DNA from: Alphaproteobacteria bacterium
Lineage (GTDB): Bacteria; Pseudomonadota; Alphaproteobacteria; GCA-2731375
NCBI GenBank assembly: GCA_028281075.1
Contig: JANQKO010000195.1
Span: forward strand, 1-21,257
Reading direction: 5' to 3'
DNA length: 21,257 bases
The position numbers were made by a program, and so were the translations under genes. Under the pieces are notes generated by a model, which searched no databases, was not told where the DNA came from, and was given only the letters and a program-made list of their open reading frames with translations. Below, in pieces: positions 15,066 to 21,257 of this stretch (its first letter is position 1; each line of letters starts with the position of its first letter).

Positions 15066-15071
15066 ATTATA
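15066..15071 (-). promoter_or_regulatory. Candidate -10 box for the cysteine-rich peptide gene
   Basis: Minus-strand TATAAT in an AT-rich stretch about 60 bases before the start codon. No good -35 box is seen at 16-18 bases, so this rests on the -10 match and position only. Confidence 0.35.
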
Positions 15072-15326
15072 GAGATATGCGCCGGGAATAATATAATCGA
15101 AAGCGATTTTCGTAAGTTAATCTATACAACTAAATAGCGTATTTATGTGTGTATTGGGAGAATGAAATTCTTCTGTTACATGAATTTTTATTGATCGTTT
15201 CCGTGGTTGTTTCCTTTTATTTGTCACTCTCGCGCCGGCGACGAAAAACCTGTGTTCAATTAGTTCGTCCACACCCTTTTCGTCACCACCGGACACCATT
15301 GGATCAGGCTCGGCTCTCAGTCAGGA

Positions 15327-15418
15327 TTCACCGCCAAGACACTAAGACACCAAGGAACAGGCAATCCGAGTACCGCGCCGGCCGCGTGATCTTGGTGCCT
15401 TGGCGTCTTGGCGGTGAC
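15327..15418. repeat. Long hairpin repeat, copy D (CCAAGAC-unit type)
   Basis: The left arm (15329-15357) has units CGCCAAGA, CACTAAGA, CACCAAGG. The right arm (15389-15417) is complementary with a few mismatches. The loop is about 31 bases, including a GC-rich GCGCCGGCCGCG stretch. Same family as copies A, B, C and E. Confidence 0.88.
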
Positions 15419-15596
15419 ATCCGGTGCTTCGCCGCATGCGCATTCCGATCCAGTCGGGCGTGGTTTCGGCAGTTCTTTATCCTCCCGGCAGGAACTTGGG
15501 ATCGGGCGGCCGCGACAAAATTCTGCGGGCGCTTATCCCCTGTCGTCATGCCGGCCTGCGTCGATCCGAAGGCGCGGTCGGCGGAACGGCGGCGGC

Positions 15597-15624
15597 TTGA
15601 CTCTCGGCCATTTTGTTCCATATT
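15597..15624 (+). promoter_or_regulatory. Predicted dinB promoter (-35 TTGACT, -10 CATATT)
   Basis: TTGACT at 15597-15602 and CATATT at 15619-15624, with a 16-base spacer. The LexA box at 15615-15629 covers the -10 region, as expected for a repressed SOS promoter. Confidence 0.5.
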
Positions 15625-15629
15625 TGTTC
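15615..15629 (+). promoter_or_regulatory. LexA operator (alphaproteobacterial SOS box)
   Basis: GTTCCATATTTGTTC is an exact GTTC-N7-GTTC, the LexA recognition sequence of Alphaproteobacteria. It lies 72 bases before the dinB ATG and overlaps the predicted -10. DNA damage induction of dinB is the direct prediction. Confidence 0.82.
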
Positions 15630-15701
15630 TTTATGATCGAGAACGGCGAAGCCAGGGCGCGGCCGGACGGATTCCGGCGCGCGGCGACGTGATCCGGCGC
15701 C

Positions 15702-16949
15702 ATGGCCGTGGCCGCCGCCATCCTGCACGCGGACCTCGACGCGTTTTACGCCTCGGTCGAGCAGTTGCTCGATCCGGCGTTGCGGGGGCGGCCGATCGCC
15801 GTCGGGGGCGGCGTGGTGCTGGCGGCGTCCTACGAGGCGAAGGCCTTCGGCGTGCGGAGCGGCATGGCCGGACGGCGGGCGCGGGCGCTCTGTCCGGACC
15901 TGCATTTCGTGCCGGGACGGTTCGCGGAATACCGGCGGCTGGGAGACGCGGCGATCGGCTTGCTGGGCGATTTCACGCCGCTGGTCGAGCGGATCTCCAT
16001 CGACGAGGCCTTCGCCGACGTCGGGGGCTCGGTGCATCTGTTCGGGGCGCCGGAAGAGATGGCGAAAGCGGTCCGCCGGCGGGTGCGGGCCGAGCTGGGG
16101 CTGCCGATCTCGCTCGGCGTGGCGGCGACCAAGCATCTGGCGAAGATCGCTTCGCAGGTGGCCAAGCCCGACGGCCTGGTCGTCGTCCCGGCCGGCACGG
16201 AGCGGGCGTTTCTGCACGACCTGCCGGTCGAGCTGATGTGGGGCGTGGGACCGGTCGCCCGGGCGCGGCTGGCCGACATGGGCGTCGCCACCATCGGCCA
16301 GCTTGCGGCGACGCCGGGCTGGTCGCTGGAACGCATCCTCGGCCGGGCCGTCGGCGGCAAGCTGGCGGCGCTGGCGGCGAACCGGGACCCGCGGCAGGTG
16401 GTGACGCGCCATCGCGCGCGCTCGGTCGGCGCGCAGTCGGCGCTCGGCCGCAGGCCGGCCACCGACGAGGTGATCCGGCCGACGCTCCTGCATCTCGCCG
16501 ACCGTGTCGCCGCGCGCCTGCGGGCGAAATCGCGGGCCGGGCGGACGGTGACGGTGCGGGTCCGGTTCGCGGACCTCAGCGCGGTGACGCGATCCGTCAC
16601 GCTGGGGCAGGCGGTCTCGGCGACGGCGAGTCTCGCCGAAATCGCCCGGGACCTGGTGCGCGCGGCGTTGGCGGACCATCCCGACGAACGGCTGATCTCG
16701 CTGCTGGCGATTTCGGTCTCGCATCTGGAACGGAACCCGATGCCGCAGCTCGAATTGCCGCTGCGGCTGGCCGACGACAAGCGCCGGCCCGGCAGCGCGA
16801 CCGGCGCCGCGCGGCTGACGGCCGACCGCGCCATCGACGCCATCCGCGACCGCTTCGGGCGCGGGGCGATCGGCTACGGCTCGGTCGTGCTGGGCGGCCG
16901 CCGCGCCGTGCCCGATGTGTTCCGGGAACTGGCCGAGAAGACGCTGTAA
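15702..16949 (+). CDS. dinB: DNA polymerase IV (Y-family translesion polymerase)
   Basis: Protein of 415 residues. Metal-binding acids are D11 and D13 in HADLDAFYASVEQ, and D101 with E102 in RISIDEAF. Y16 is at the steric-gate position that excludes ribonucleotides. Fingers SYEAKAFGVRSGM (43-55), thumb helix-hairpin-helix WGVGPVARARLADMGVATIG (180-199) and the little-finger domain (about 240-350) are all present. QLELPL at 349-354 is a good beta-clamp-binding motif. It copies damaged DNA with low fidelity. The ATG at 15702 has only a weak ribosome site. A LexA box in front indicates SOS control. It is a lone dinB, without imuB/dnaE2 partners in view. The next gene, a GT87-like enzyme, starts 112 bases later and is probably independent. 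Confidence 0.95.
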   Translation: MAVAAAILHADLDAFYASVEQLLDPALRGRPIAVGGGVVLAASYEAKAFGVRSGMAGRRARALCPDLHFVPGRFAEYRRLGDAAIGLLGDFTPLVERISIDEAFADVGGSVHLFGAPEEMAKAVRRRVRAELGLPISLGVAATKHLAKIASQVAKPDGLVVVPAGTERAFLHDLPVELMWGVGPVARARLADMGVATIGQLAATPGWSLERILGRAVGGKLAALAANRDPRQVVTRHRARSVGAQSALGRRPATDEVIRPTLLHLADRVAARLRAKSRAGRTVTVRVRFADLSAVTRSVTLGQAVSATASLAEIARDLVRAALADHPDERLISLLAISVSHLERNPMPQLELPLRLADDKRRPGSATGAARLTADRAIDAIRDRFGRGAIGYGSVVLGGRRAVPDVFRELAEKTL

Positions 16950-17061
16950 TCGTCCGCTTCCAGATGCCGAGGCCGGCCTTTCAGCCGGGCTTAATCTCTT
17001 CGCACTAGCCTGCGCCCGCCTAACCCGCCTTTCTCCCCGCGGGCGTGACGGAGCTGGACGC

Positions 17062-18294
17062 GTGGCGATATCGGACAAAGGCGGGTCTGCGGGCGACGCG
17101 GTCTTCTGCGTCGTCATTCTGGCGGCCTGCCTGCTCTGCGGCGCCATCGGGCTGGTCAACGATGTCGGCGCGCTGCAGGGAATCCTGGACGCCGCCGGCC
17201 GGCCGGTCGGCCGCGACTTCATCAACACCTGGACCGGCGGCCGGGCCGTGTTCGACGGCATGCTGCCAGAGATCTTCGACGTCACGCGCTACCATCCCTA
17301 CCAGGAACGGCTCCTGGGGGTGGAGTTCGCCGACCACAACTGGTCCTATCCGCCGCACCTGCTGCTGCTGGTCTGGCCGCTGGGCCTGCTGCCCTATCTG
17401 CCGGCGCTGGCGCTGTGGTCGGTGGCGACGCTGGCCGCCTATCTCTGGGCCTGTCGCCTGGGCCGGGCCGAGGGCCGGACGATCGTGCTGGCCCTGCTGC
17501 TGGCTCCGGCGACCTATGTTTGCCTGACCGGCGGGCAGAACGGCTTTCTCACCGGCGCGCTGCTGATCGCCGGCCTCGGCCTGCTGCCGCGCCGTCCGGT
17601 CCTCGCCGGTCTGCTGTTCGGCCTGCTGACCGTGAAGCCGCAGCTCGGGCTGCTGCTGCCGTTCGCGCTGCTGGCGGCGCGGCAATGGACGGCGATCGCC
17701 GCGGCCGGCCTGACGGCGCTGGCGCTCGCGGGCGGCAGCGCCCTGCTGTTCGGCATCGAGAGCTGGCAGGCCTATCTCGACCTGGTGCTGCCGCTGCAGA
17801 CCGCGATCATGAACCGGGGCACGGGCATGTTCACGACCATGATGCCGTCGGCCTATGTCGGCCTCCGGCTGCTCGGCGTCGGGCAGGAGATCCGAACGGC
17901 GGTCCAGCTCCTGCTGTTCCTGCTGGCGCTGTCGGGCGTGCTCTGGACCTTCGCGCGGTCGCGGGACCCGGTGCTGCGGCTGGGCGTGCTGGCGGTCGGG
18001 ACCTTCATCGCCTCGCCCTACGCCTTCAACTACGACATGACCGCGGTCAGCCTGGCGGTGGTCCTGCTGGCGCTGCGCGGTCTGCGCGCCGGCTTTCTGC
18101 CCGGCGAGCGTCTGGCGCTGGCGATGACCTGGCTGCTGCCGATCACGGTTCACTGGCTGAACGGCAACGGCGCGCCGGCCGGCCCGGTCGTTCTCCTGGC
18201 CTGCTTCGGCTATCTGCTGTGGCGGGTCCGGGCCGAGATCCGCGGCCGCGGGAACACAGGACTAGGGACGGTCCCTATTGATTCCGGTGCTTGA
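17062..18294 (+). CDS. GT87-family (DUF2029) membrane glycosyltransferase-like protein
   Basis: Polytopic protein of 410 residues with about ten helices and the landmarks of glycosyltransferase family 87: RDFINTWTGGRAVFDG (51-66), whose D52 sits in the first periplasmic loop like the catalytic Asp of the GT-C enzyme PimE; YPPHLLLLVWPLGLLP (96-111); GGQNGFLTGALLIAG; LLTVKPQLGLLLP; and SPYAFNYDMT. GT87 enzymes transfer mannose or another sugar from a polyprenyl-phosphate donor on the periplasmic side. The GTG start at 17062 is preceded by GGAG eight bases upstream. The last dozen residues (after RGRGNTG) and the stop are encoded by a REP-like GGGAC-GG-TCCC element, so the native C terminus has probably been replaced. 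No polyprenyl-sugar synthase is next to it. Confidence 0.82.
   Translation: MAISDKGGSAGDAVFCVVILAACLLCGAIGLVNDVGALQGILDAAGRPVGRDFINTWTGGRAVFDGMLPEIFDVTRYHPYQERLLGVEFADHNWSYPPHLLLLVWPLGLLPYLPALALWSVATLAAYLWACRLGRAEGRTIVLALLLAPATYVCLTGGQNGFLTGALLIAGLGLLPRRPVLAGLLFGLLTVKPQLGLLLPFALLAARQWTAIAAAGLTALALAGGSALLFGIESWQAYLDLVLPLQTAIMNRGTGMFTTMMPSAYVGLRLLGVGQEIRTAVQLLLFLLALSGVLWTFARSRDPVLRLGVLAVGTFIASPYAFNYDMTAVSLAVVLLALRGLRAGFLPGERLALAMTWLLPITVHWLNGNGAPAGPVVLLACFGYLLWRVRAEIRGRGNTGLGTVPIDSGA
18261..18285 (+). repeat. Short REP-like element (AGGGAC-NN-TCCCTATTGATT), copy 1
   Basis: Small imperfect palindrome, GGGAC-GG-TCCC, with tail TATTGATT. It lies inside the last codons of the GT87 gene. An inverted copy is at 21069-21095. 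It abuts repeat E. Confidence 0.7.
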
Positions 18295-18391
18295 GGTTTC
18301 ACCACCAAGTCGCGAAGACACCAAGACCAGGCGTCGCGGTCATCGGACGTGCGGCGTGACCTTGGTGTCTTGGCGACTTGGTGGTGAAACC
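18295..18391. repeat. Long hairpin repeat, copy E (best-conserved arms)
   Basis: Nearly perfect inverted repeat from GGTTTCACCACC to GGTGGTGAAACC. The arms (18295-18327 and 18360-18391) are built of units CACCAAGT, CGCGAAGA, CACCAAGA. The loop is about 32 bases. It starts at the base after the GT87 stop codon and lies between that gene and the convergent HTATIP2-like gene, so it could act as a bidirectional terminator, but there is no T-run. Confidence 0.92.
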
Positions 18392-18448
18392 TGGTAGCCT
18401 GACACACATAAACCAGCTTCCGACAAACCCGGGGCAGTTCAATCGTCT

Positions 18449-19123
18449 CTATTCCGGCCGCGCGAGCGCGATCCGCTTGATCGTTCGATTGTCGAAGATC
18501 CGCGAATCCGCCACCGCCTCGAGCCCGACGGTGACCATGGCCCGCGCCAGATCGCGATCCGTCAGGGCGAGGCGGGGAAAGACACGCAGCAAAGCCCCGG
18601 CGACCGGCCGTATCAGCCTGTAGGGCAGGCCGGTGGGCCGTCGCGCCCCGGTGGGGTGAATGTAGCCGGGACGGAAGATGTAGGTCTTCGGAAAGCCGGC
18701 TTCGGCCAGCAGGTTTTCCGCCCGGCCCTTGGCCAGCGCGAACCAGGCCCGGCTGGTTTCGCCGGGATCGGCGCCGCTGGCGCCGAACAGGACGAACGTC
18801 GCGCCCGGGCTCACCCGCGCCAGCGTGTCGGTCAAGGCCTTCTGATAGTCGCAGGTGATCTCGAAGAAGGCCGACTTCGACACCTGGCCCTGATAGACGC
18901 CGAGGCAATGAAAGCAGACGTCGATGCCGGCGAACTGGCCTTCCGCCGCGGAAAAGTCGAGAAAGTCCGCATGAACGACCGCGCGCAGTTTCCGGTTGGT
19001 CACGGCGGTTTCGCGCCGGCCGACCGCGACGACGTGCTCGACGTCCGACCGGTCCAGCAGCAGGTCGAGGACCCGGCCGCCGACCATACCGGTCGCGCCG
19101 GTCAGCAGAACCGTCTTGCCCAT
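18449..19123 (-). CDS. NAD(P)-binding Rossmann protein, TIP30/HTATIP2-like
   Basis: Protein of 224 residues with the nucleotide loop LLTGATGMVGGRVLDLLL (6-23), VAVGRRE at the second strand, HADFLDF, FHCLGVYQGQ, FGASGAD and FRPGYIHPTGARRPTG. This set and the length fit the atypical SDR group that includes HTATIP2/TIP30 and YbjT-like oxidoreductases. The Tyr/Lys active site of classical SDRs is not intact, as often in this group, so the catalytic role is open. The start at 19123 (MGKTVLL) is the natural N terminus for the fold. The in-frame extension to 19417 is low-complexity antisense sequence. It is divergent from the membrane cyclase across a gap of 292 bases in which I see no gene, and convergent with the GT87 gene across repeat E. 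Confidence 0.84.
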   Translation of the reverse strand: MGKTVLLTGATGMVGGRVLDLLLDRSDVEHVVAVGRRETAVTNRKLRAVVHADFLDFSAAEGQFAGIDVCFHCLGVYQGQVSKSAFFEITCDYQKALTDTLARVSPGATFVLFGASGADPGETSRAWFALAKGRAENLLAEAGFPKTYIFRPGYIHPTGARRPTGLPYRLIRPVAGALLRVFPRLALTDRDLARAMVTVGLEAVADSRIFDNRTIKRIALARPE

Positions 19124-19415
19124 CGTCAGGCGCCGTCGCGGCGCGGCGGCTCCGGCTCGTCGCGGATGCCCGCGCGCATCGGCGGAAAGAACGTTCCAAT
19201 GCCTGGTGAAAGGTGTATCTGCATCTCCCGGTCCCCGTGGAGTCCAACGCCCTAGGCATAGAAAAGCCCATGGGCGATGTCCACATCCACGTGGTGATCG
19301 CCGGTGACAAGGCTGGCCGGTGCCGCGCGGCGTTCGCTCGCGGAGACGGGCATTGCGTCGGGCGCGCGCCTGGGCTTGGCTTGGTCTGAACGAACCATGC
19401 CGATGGGGAAGAATC

Positions 19416-20822
19416 ATGACGGACCGATTGATGGCACGCGACCTGCGCGAGGACCTGGCGTTCCGGCGCGGCGGCCTGCGCGAGGAGGAATTCGCCCAGG
19501 TCGACCCCTATGTCCGGGAGGCGCTGAGCGAGAACAAGCGCGACGGCCTGCTGCTGGCCGTGCGGGCGCGCTGGATCGCGCTCACGATCACGGCGGTGAT
19601 GATCCCGTTCATCAATCCGTCCTGGGAAGTGCTCTATTACGAGGCCGGGCTGGTCGGTTTCGCCCTGATCGGCTGGGCGCAGCTTCGGGCCGGCAAGGTG
19701 GCGCATTCGCGCCGCGAGCTCCTGCTGATCTTCTGCGACCTGGCGCTGATGACCTTCATGATGGTCGTGCCCAATCCCTTCAGCGACGATAGCTGGCCCA
19801 CGGCGTTTCAATACCAACTCGCCGAGTTCAGCTATTTCTACGTCCTCTTGGCGGCGGGCGCGCTGGCCTTCAGTTGGCGGACATTGTTCGCCTTCGGTAC
19901 CTGGACCGCCTGCCTCTGGCTCGGCGCGCTGGGGCTCGTCGCCGTTTTCGGACACGAGGTTCCCGAATTGTCGGACAATGCGGCCGCGGCCTTCGCCGGC
20001 TACGAGACGATCGCGGCCTTCGTCGATCCCAACGACCCGAACACGGCCTCGCGCGTGCAGGAGGTCGTGATCTTCCTGATCGTCGCCGGCATCCTGGCGG
20101 TGAACGGGCGGCGCAACAACCGGCTGATCTTCCGTCAGGCCGACATCGCCCGCGAGCGGGCGAACCTGGCCCGGCACTTTCCGCCCAACATCGTCGACCG
20201 CATGGCCGAGCAGGACCAGCCGCTGGGCGCGGTGCGCTCGCAAAGCGTCGCGGCCCTGTTCGTCGATATCGTCGGCTTCACGCGCATGGCCGAGCGGCAG
20301 GCGCCGGAAGACGTGGTGGCCATGCTGCGGGAATTCCATGCCCGGCTGGAAGCCCAGGTCTTCGAGCACGAGGGCACGCTCGACAAGTTCCTGGGCGACG
20401 GGCTGATGGCGACCTTCGGCACGCCGGAACCGGGTCCGCGGGACGCCGGCAACGCGCTGCGCTGCGCCAGGGCCATGCTGGCGGACATCAATGACTGGAA
20501 CCGCGAACGCGCGGCCGCCGGCGCCGAGCCGATCAAGGTTTCCATCGGCGTGCATTTCGGCCCGGTGGTGCTGGGCGATATCGGCTCGCACCGGCGGCTC
20601 GAATATGCCGTGCTGGGCGACACGGTCAATGTCGCCAGCCGCCTGGAATTCCTCACCCGCGAGCTCGACGTCCACCTGGCGGTCAGCGACGACCTGGTGG
20701 CGGCCGTCCGCAACGGCGGCGATGCCGGCGCCGACGACGCGGCGGCCCTGGCGGATCTGCGTCAATCGGGGCCGCGGCACCTGCGCGGCCGGGACGAGCC
20801 GATCGGCGTCTGGACGCTTTAG
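19416..20822 (+). CDS. Membrane-anchored class III adenylate/guanylate cyclase
   Basis: Protein of 468 residues. The N-terminal half has about six helices (around 48-66, 76-92, 101-118, 138-153, 157-179 and 216-231). A short linker (RERANLARHFPPNIVDRMA, 246-264) leads to a class III catalytic domain (about 277-430). The active site is complete: metal Asp D284 in FVDIVGFT and D328 in FLGDGLMATF, substrate Lys K324, D402 in LGDTVN, and transition-state residues N405 and R409. K324 with D402 favours ATP over GTP, so cAMP is the likely product. GGGGAA upstream supports the ATG at 19416. An earlier frame start at 19320 adds a basic, non-family N terminus. The membrane part resembles sensor domains with unknown ligands. 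It stands alone, followed by a palindrome that may end transcription. Confidence 0.92.
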   Translation: MTDRLMARDLREDLAFRRGGLREEEFAQVDPYVREALSENKRDGLLLAVRARWIALTITAVMIPFINPSWEVLYYEAGLVGFALIGWAQLRAGKVAHSRRELLLIFCDLALMTFMMVVPNPFSDDSWPTAFQYQLAEFSYFYVLLAAGALAFSWRTLFAFGTWTACLWLGALGLVAVFGHEVPELSDNAAAAFAGYETIAAFVDPNDPNTASRVQEVVIFLIVAGILAVNGRRNNRLIFRQADIARERANLARHFPPNIVDRMAEQDQPLGAVRSQSVAALFVDIVGFTRMAERQAPEDVVAMLREFHARLEAQVFEHEGTLDKFLGDGLMATFGTPEPGPRDAGNALRCARAMLADINDWNRERAAAGAEPIKVSIGVHFGPVVLGDIGSHRRLEYAVLGDTVNVASRLEFLTRELDVHLAVSDDLVAAVRNGGDAGADDAAALADLRQSGPRHLRGRDEPIGVWTL

Positions 20823-20856
20823 CAGGCTGCTGACATGATCCGATATCGCGGCCGGC

Positions 20857-20900
20857 CATCCTTCGAGACAGCCCCTATCGGGGTGTCCTCAGGATGAGGA
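20857..20900. repeat. REP-like palindrome (CATCCTTCGAGAC...AGGATGAGG type), possible terminator
   Basis: Outer arms CATCCT/AGGATG and inner arms GACA(G)CCCC/GGGGTGTC around a short loop. This is a common alphaproteobacterial intergenic repeat. It starts 35 bases after the cyclase stop and is soon followed by TCTTTT, so it may serve as a terminator. Confidence 0.78.
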
Positions 20901-21068
20901 GTCTTTTGGATTCAACGGCTTATCCTCGTGTTGAGGTAACTGGAGCAAAAGTCCGGGCAGTTTGTCATTAATCTTGGACCACTGTCATCATGCCGGTCCG
21001 TGTGGCCGTGAAGAAAACGTCGAAGGCCCGCCCCCAATCGTCATGCCGGCGGGGGATTTCTTGGCACG

Positions 21069-21095
21069 GGAAATCAATAGGGATAGTCCCTGGTA
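21069..21095 (-). repeat. Short REP-like element (AGGGAC-NN-TCCCTATTGATT), inverted copy 2
   Basis: The minus strand reads AGGGACTATCCCTATTGATT, matching the copy at 18261-18285 except for the two central bases; the base just downstream also differs. Confidence 0.7.
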
Positions 21096-21194
21096 GATTA
21101 GGAATCCCAAGGAATCTGGATACGCCCGGGCTTTTGCCCCAATTACCGTGCTGAGAGTCTGTGAAAGAATCGCACCGCAGCCACCCAGGTTGTC

Positions 21195-21214
21195 ATCCTG
21201 GCGAAGGCCAGGAT
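21195..21214. repeat. Small perfect palindrome ATCCTGGC-GAAG-GCCAGGAT
   Basis: An eight-base perfect stem with a GAAG loop in the context TGTC...CCACG. Elements of this shape are scattered through many proteobacterial intergenic regions. A T-rich stretch follows at 21220-21231, so it could also act as a terminator for something. Confidence 0.75.
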
Positions 21215-21257
21215 CCACGTTTGTTGTTTTTGAACAGGTTGCGATGCCGCTGGATGC

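Larger units (their letters stand above)
15006..15701. other. 696-base gene-free gap with AT-rich island, repeat D and LexA box
   Basis: The part at about 15050-15270 is strikingly AT-rich for this genome and encodes nothing I can recognise. A frame opening at 15149 continues as a long antisense-like shadow through dinB and is rejected. Repeat D follows at 15327-15418. At 15543-15570 is a GTCATGCCGG-type fragment like those at 20990 and 21041. The dinB control region closes the gap. Confidence 0.7.
20823..21257. other. 435-base gene-free end region with REP-like palindromes
   Basis: I see no gene here. It contains at least four palindromic or shared fragments: 20857-20900, GTCATGCCGG-type pieces near 20988-21013 and 21038-21058, the inverted GGGAC element at 21069-21095, and a perfect small hairpin at 21195-21214. 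Short frames in it are repeat-derived. Confidence 0.75.

Noticed and set aside
15149..17008. 619-codon plus-strand frame from the AT-rich gap through dinB
   Set aside because: It overlaps dinB in another frame, runs through repeat D, and has Arg/Gly/Ala-rich composition without recognisable domains.
6997..18391. CRISPR array from the repeated CACCAAG-like units
   Set aside because: The units are 8 bases long, directly abutting and mirrored as hairpin arms. There are no regular spacers and no cas genes.
18210..20780. 856-codon minus-strand frame opposite the membrane cyclase
   Set aside because: It is antisense to a cyclase with a complete active site and shows His/Gln/Arg-rich low-complexity composition. 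The only real gene on that strand is in another frame at 18449-19123.
20988..21218. 76-codon minus-strand frame at the right end
   Set aside because: It is made entirely of repeat fragments and has no homology signal or ribosome site.

Overview
This is a GC-rich chromosomal window (a hand count of the 60 bases from 4921 gives about 73% GC). It reads as an alphaproteobacterium, probably of a Rhodospirillales-like lineage. The case for this is an alphaproteobacterial LexA box (GTTC-N7-GTTC) in front of dinB, rhizobial-type TolB/TPR adenylate cyclases, a pRiA4b ORF-3-type protein, and intergenic palindromes of the CATCCTTCGAGAC...CTCAGGATGAGG type. I see no rRNA, tRNA, CRISPR array, phage module or intact transposase. 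Genus is not determinable by eye.

Region 1 (1-5199) is a divergent lipid/envelope locus. Leftward run a Wzx/MATE-like flippase and an LptF-type permease cut by the window edge. Rightward run a fatty-acid-hydroxylase-superfamily membrane enzyme, a GNAT-fold acyltransferase of the family often labelled 'dATP pyrophosphohydrolase' (which I believe includes the Caulobacter ceramide N-acyltransferase), and a MobA-like nucleotidyltransferase joined to it by a GTGA overlap. My working model is part of a sphingolipid (ceramide) synthesis, head-group and export locus, with serine palmitoyltransferase and related genes off the left edge.

Region 2 (5182-9802) holds a leftward two-gene operon (short-chain dehydrogenase, then a PuuE-type metal-independent allantoinase overlapping by ATGA), then a rightward AraC-type regulator, a VOC/glyoxalase protein and an EamA/DMT exporter. 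The gaps here carry three copies of a striking inverted repeat.

Region 3 (9875-13357) is one 1160-residue leftward adenylate-cyclase-like protein. It is lower in GC than its surroundings (about 58% by hand count of the 60 bases from 11521) and looks like two TolB-TPR modules fused in tandem behind one cyclase domain that lacks the usual substrate lysine. Beyond it lie a small secreted cytochrome c, a pRiA4b ORF-3 family protein and a cysteine-rich secreted peptide.

Region 4 (15006-18294) has an AT-rich gap, a LexA-box-controlled dinB (DNA polymerase IV) and a GT87-type membrane mannosyltransferase-like gene. Region 5 (18295-21257) has a leftward TIP30/HTATIP2-like NAD(P)-binding protein, a rightward six-helix membrane adenylate cyclase with a complete active site, and a terminal gap filled with REP-like palindromes.

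The most distinctive non-coding feature is a family of five long hairpin repeats (A-E). Each arm is built of about three tandem 8-base units of the form CRC-N-(A/G)AGR. The two arms vary together, so the pairing is kept while the sequence changes.
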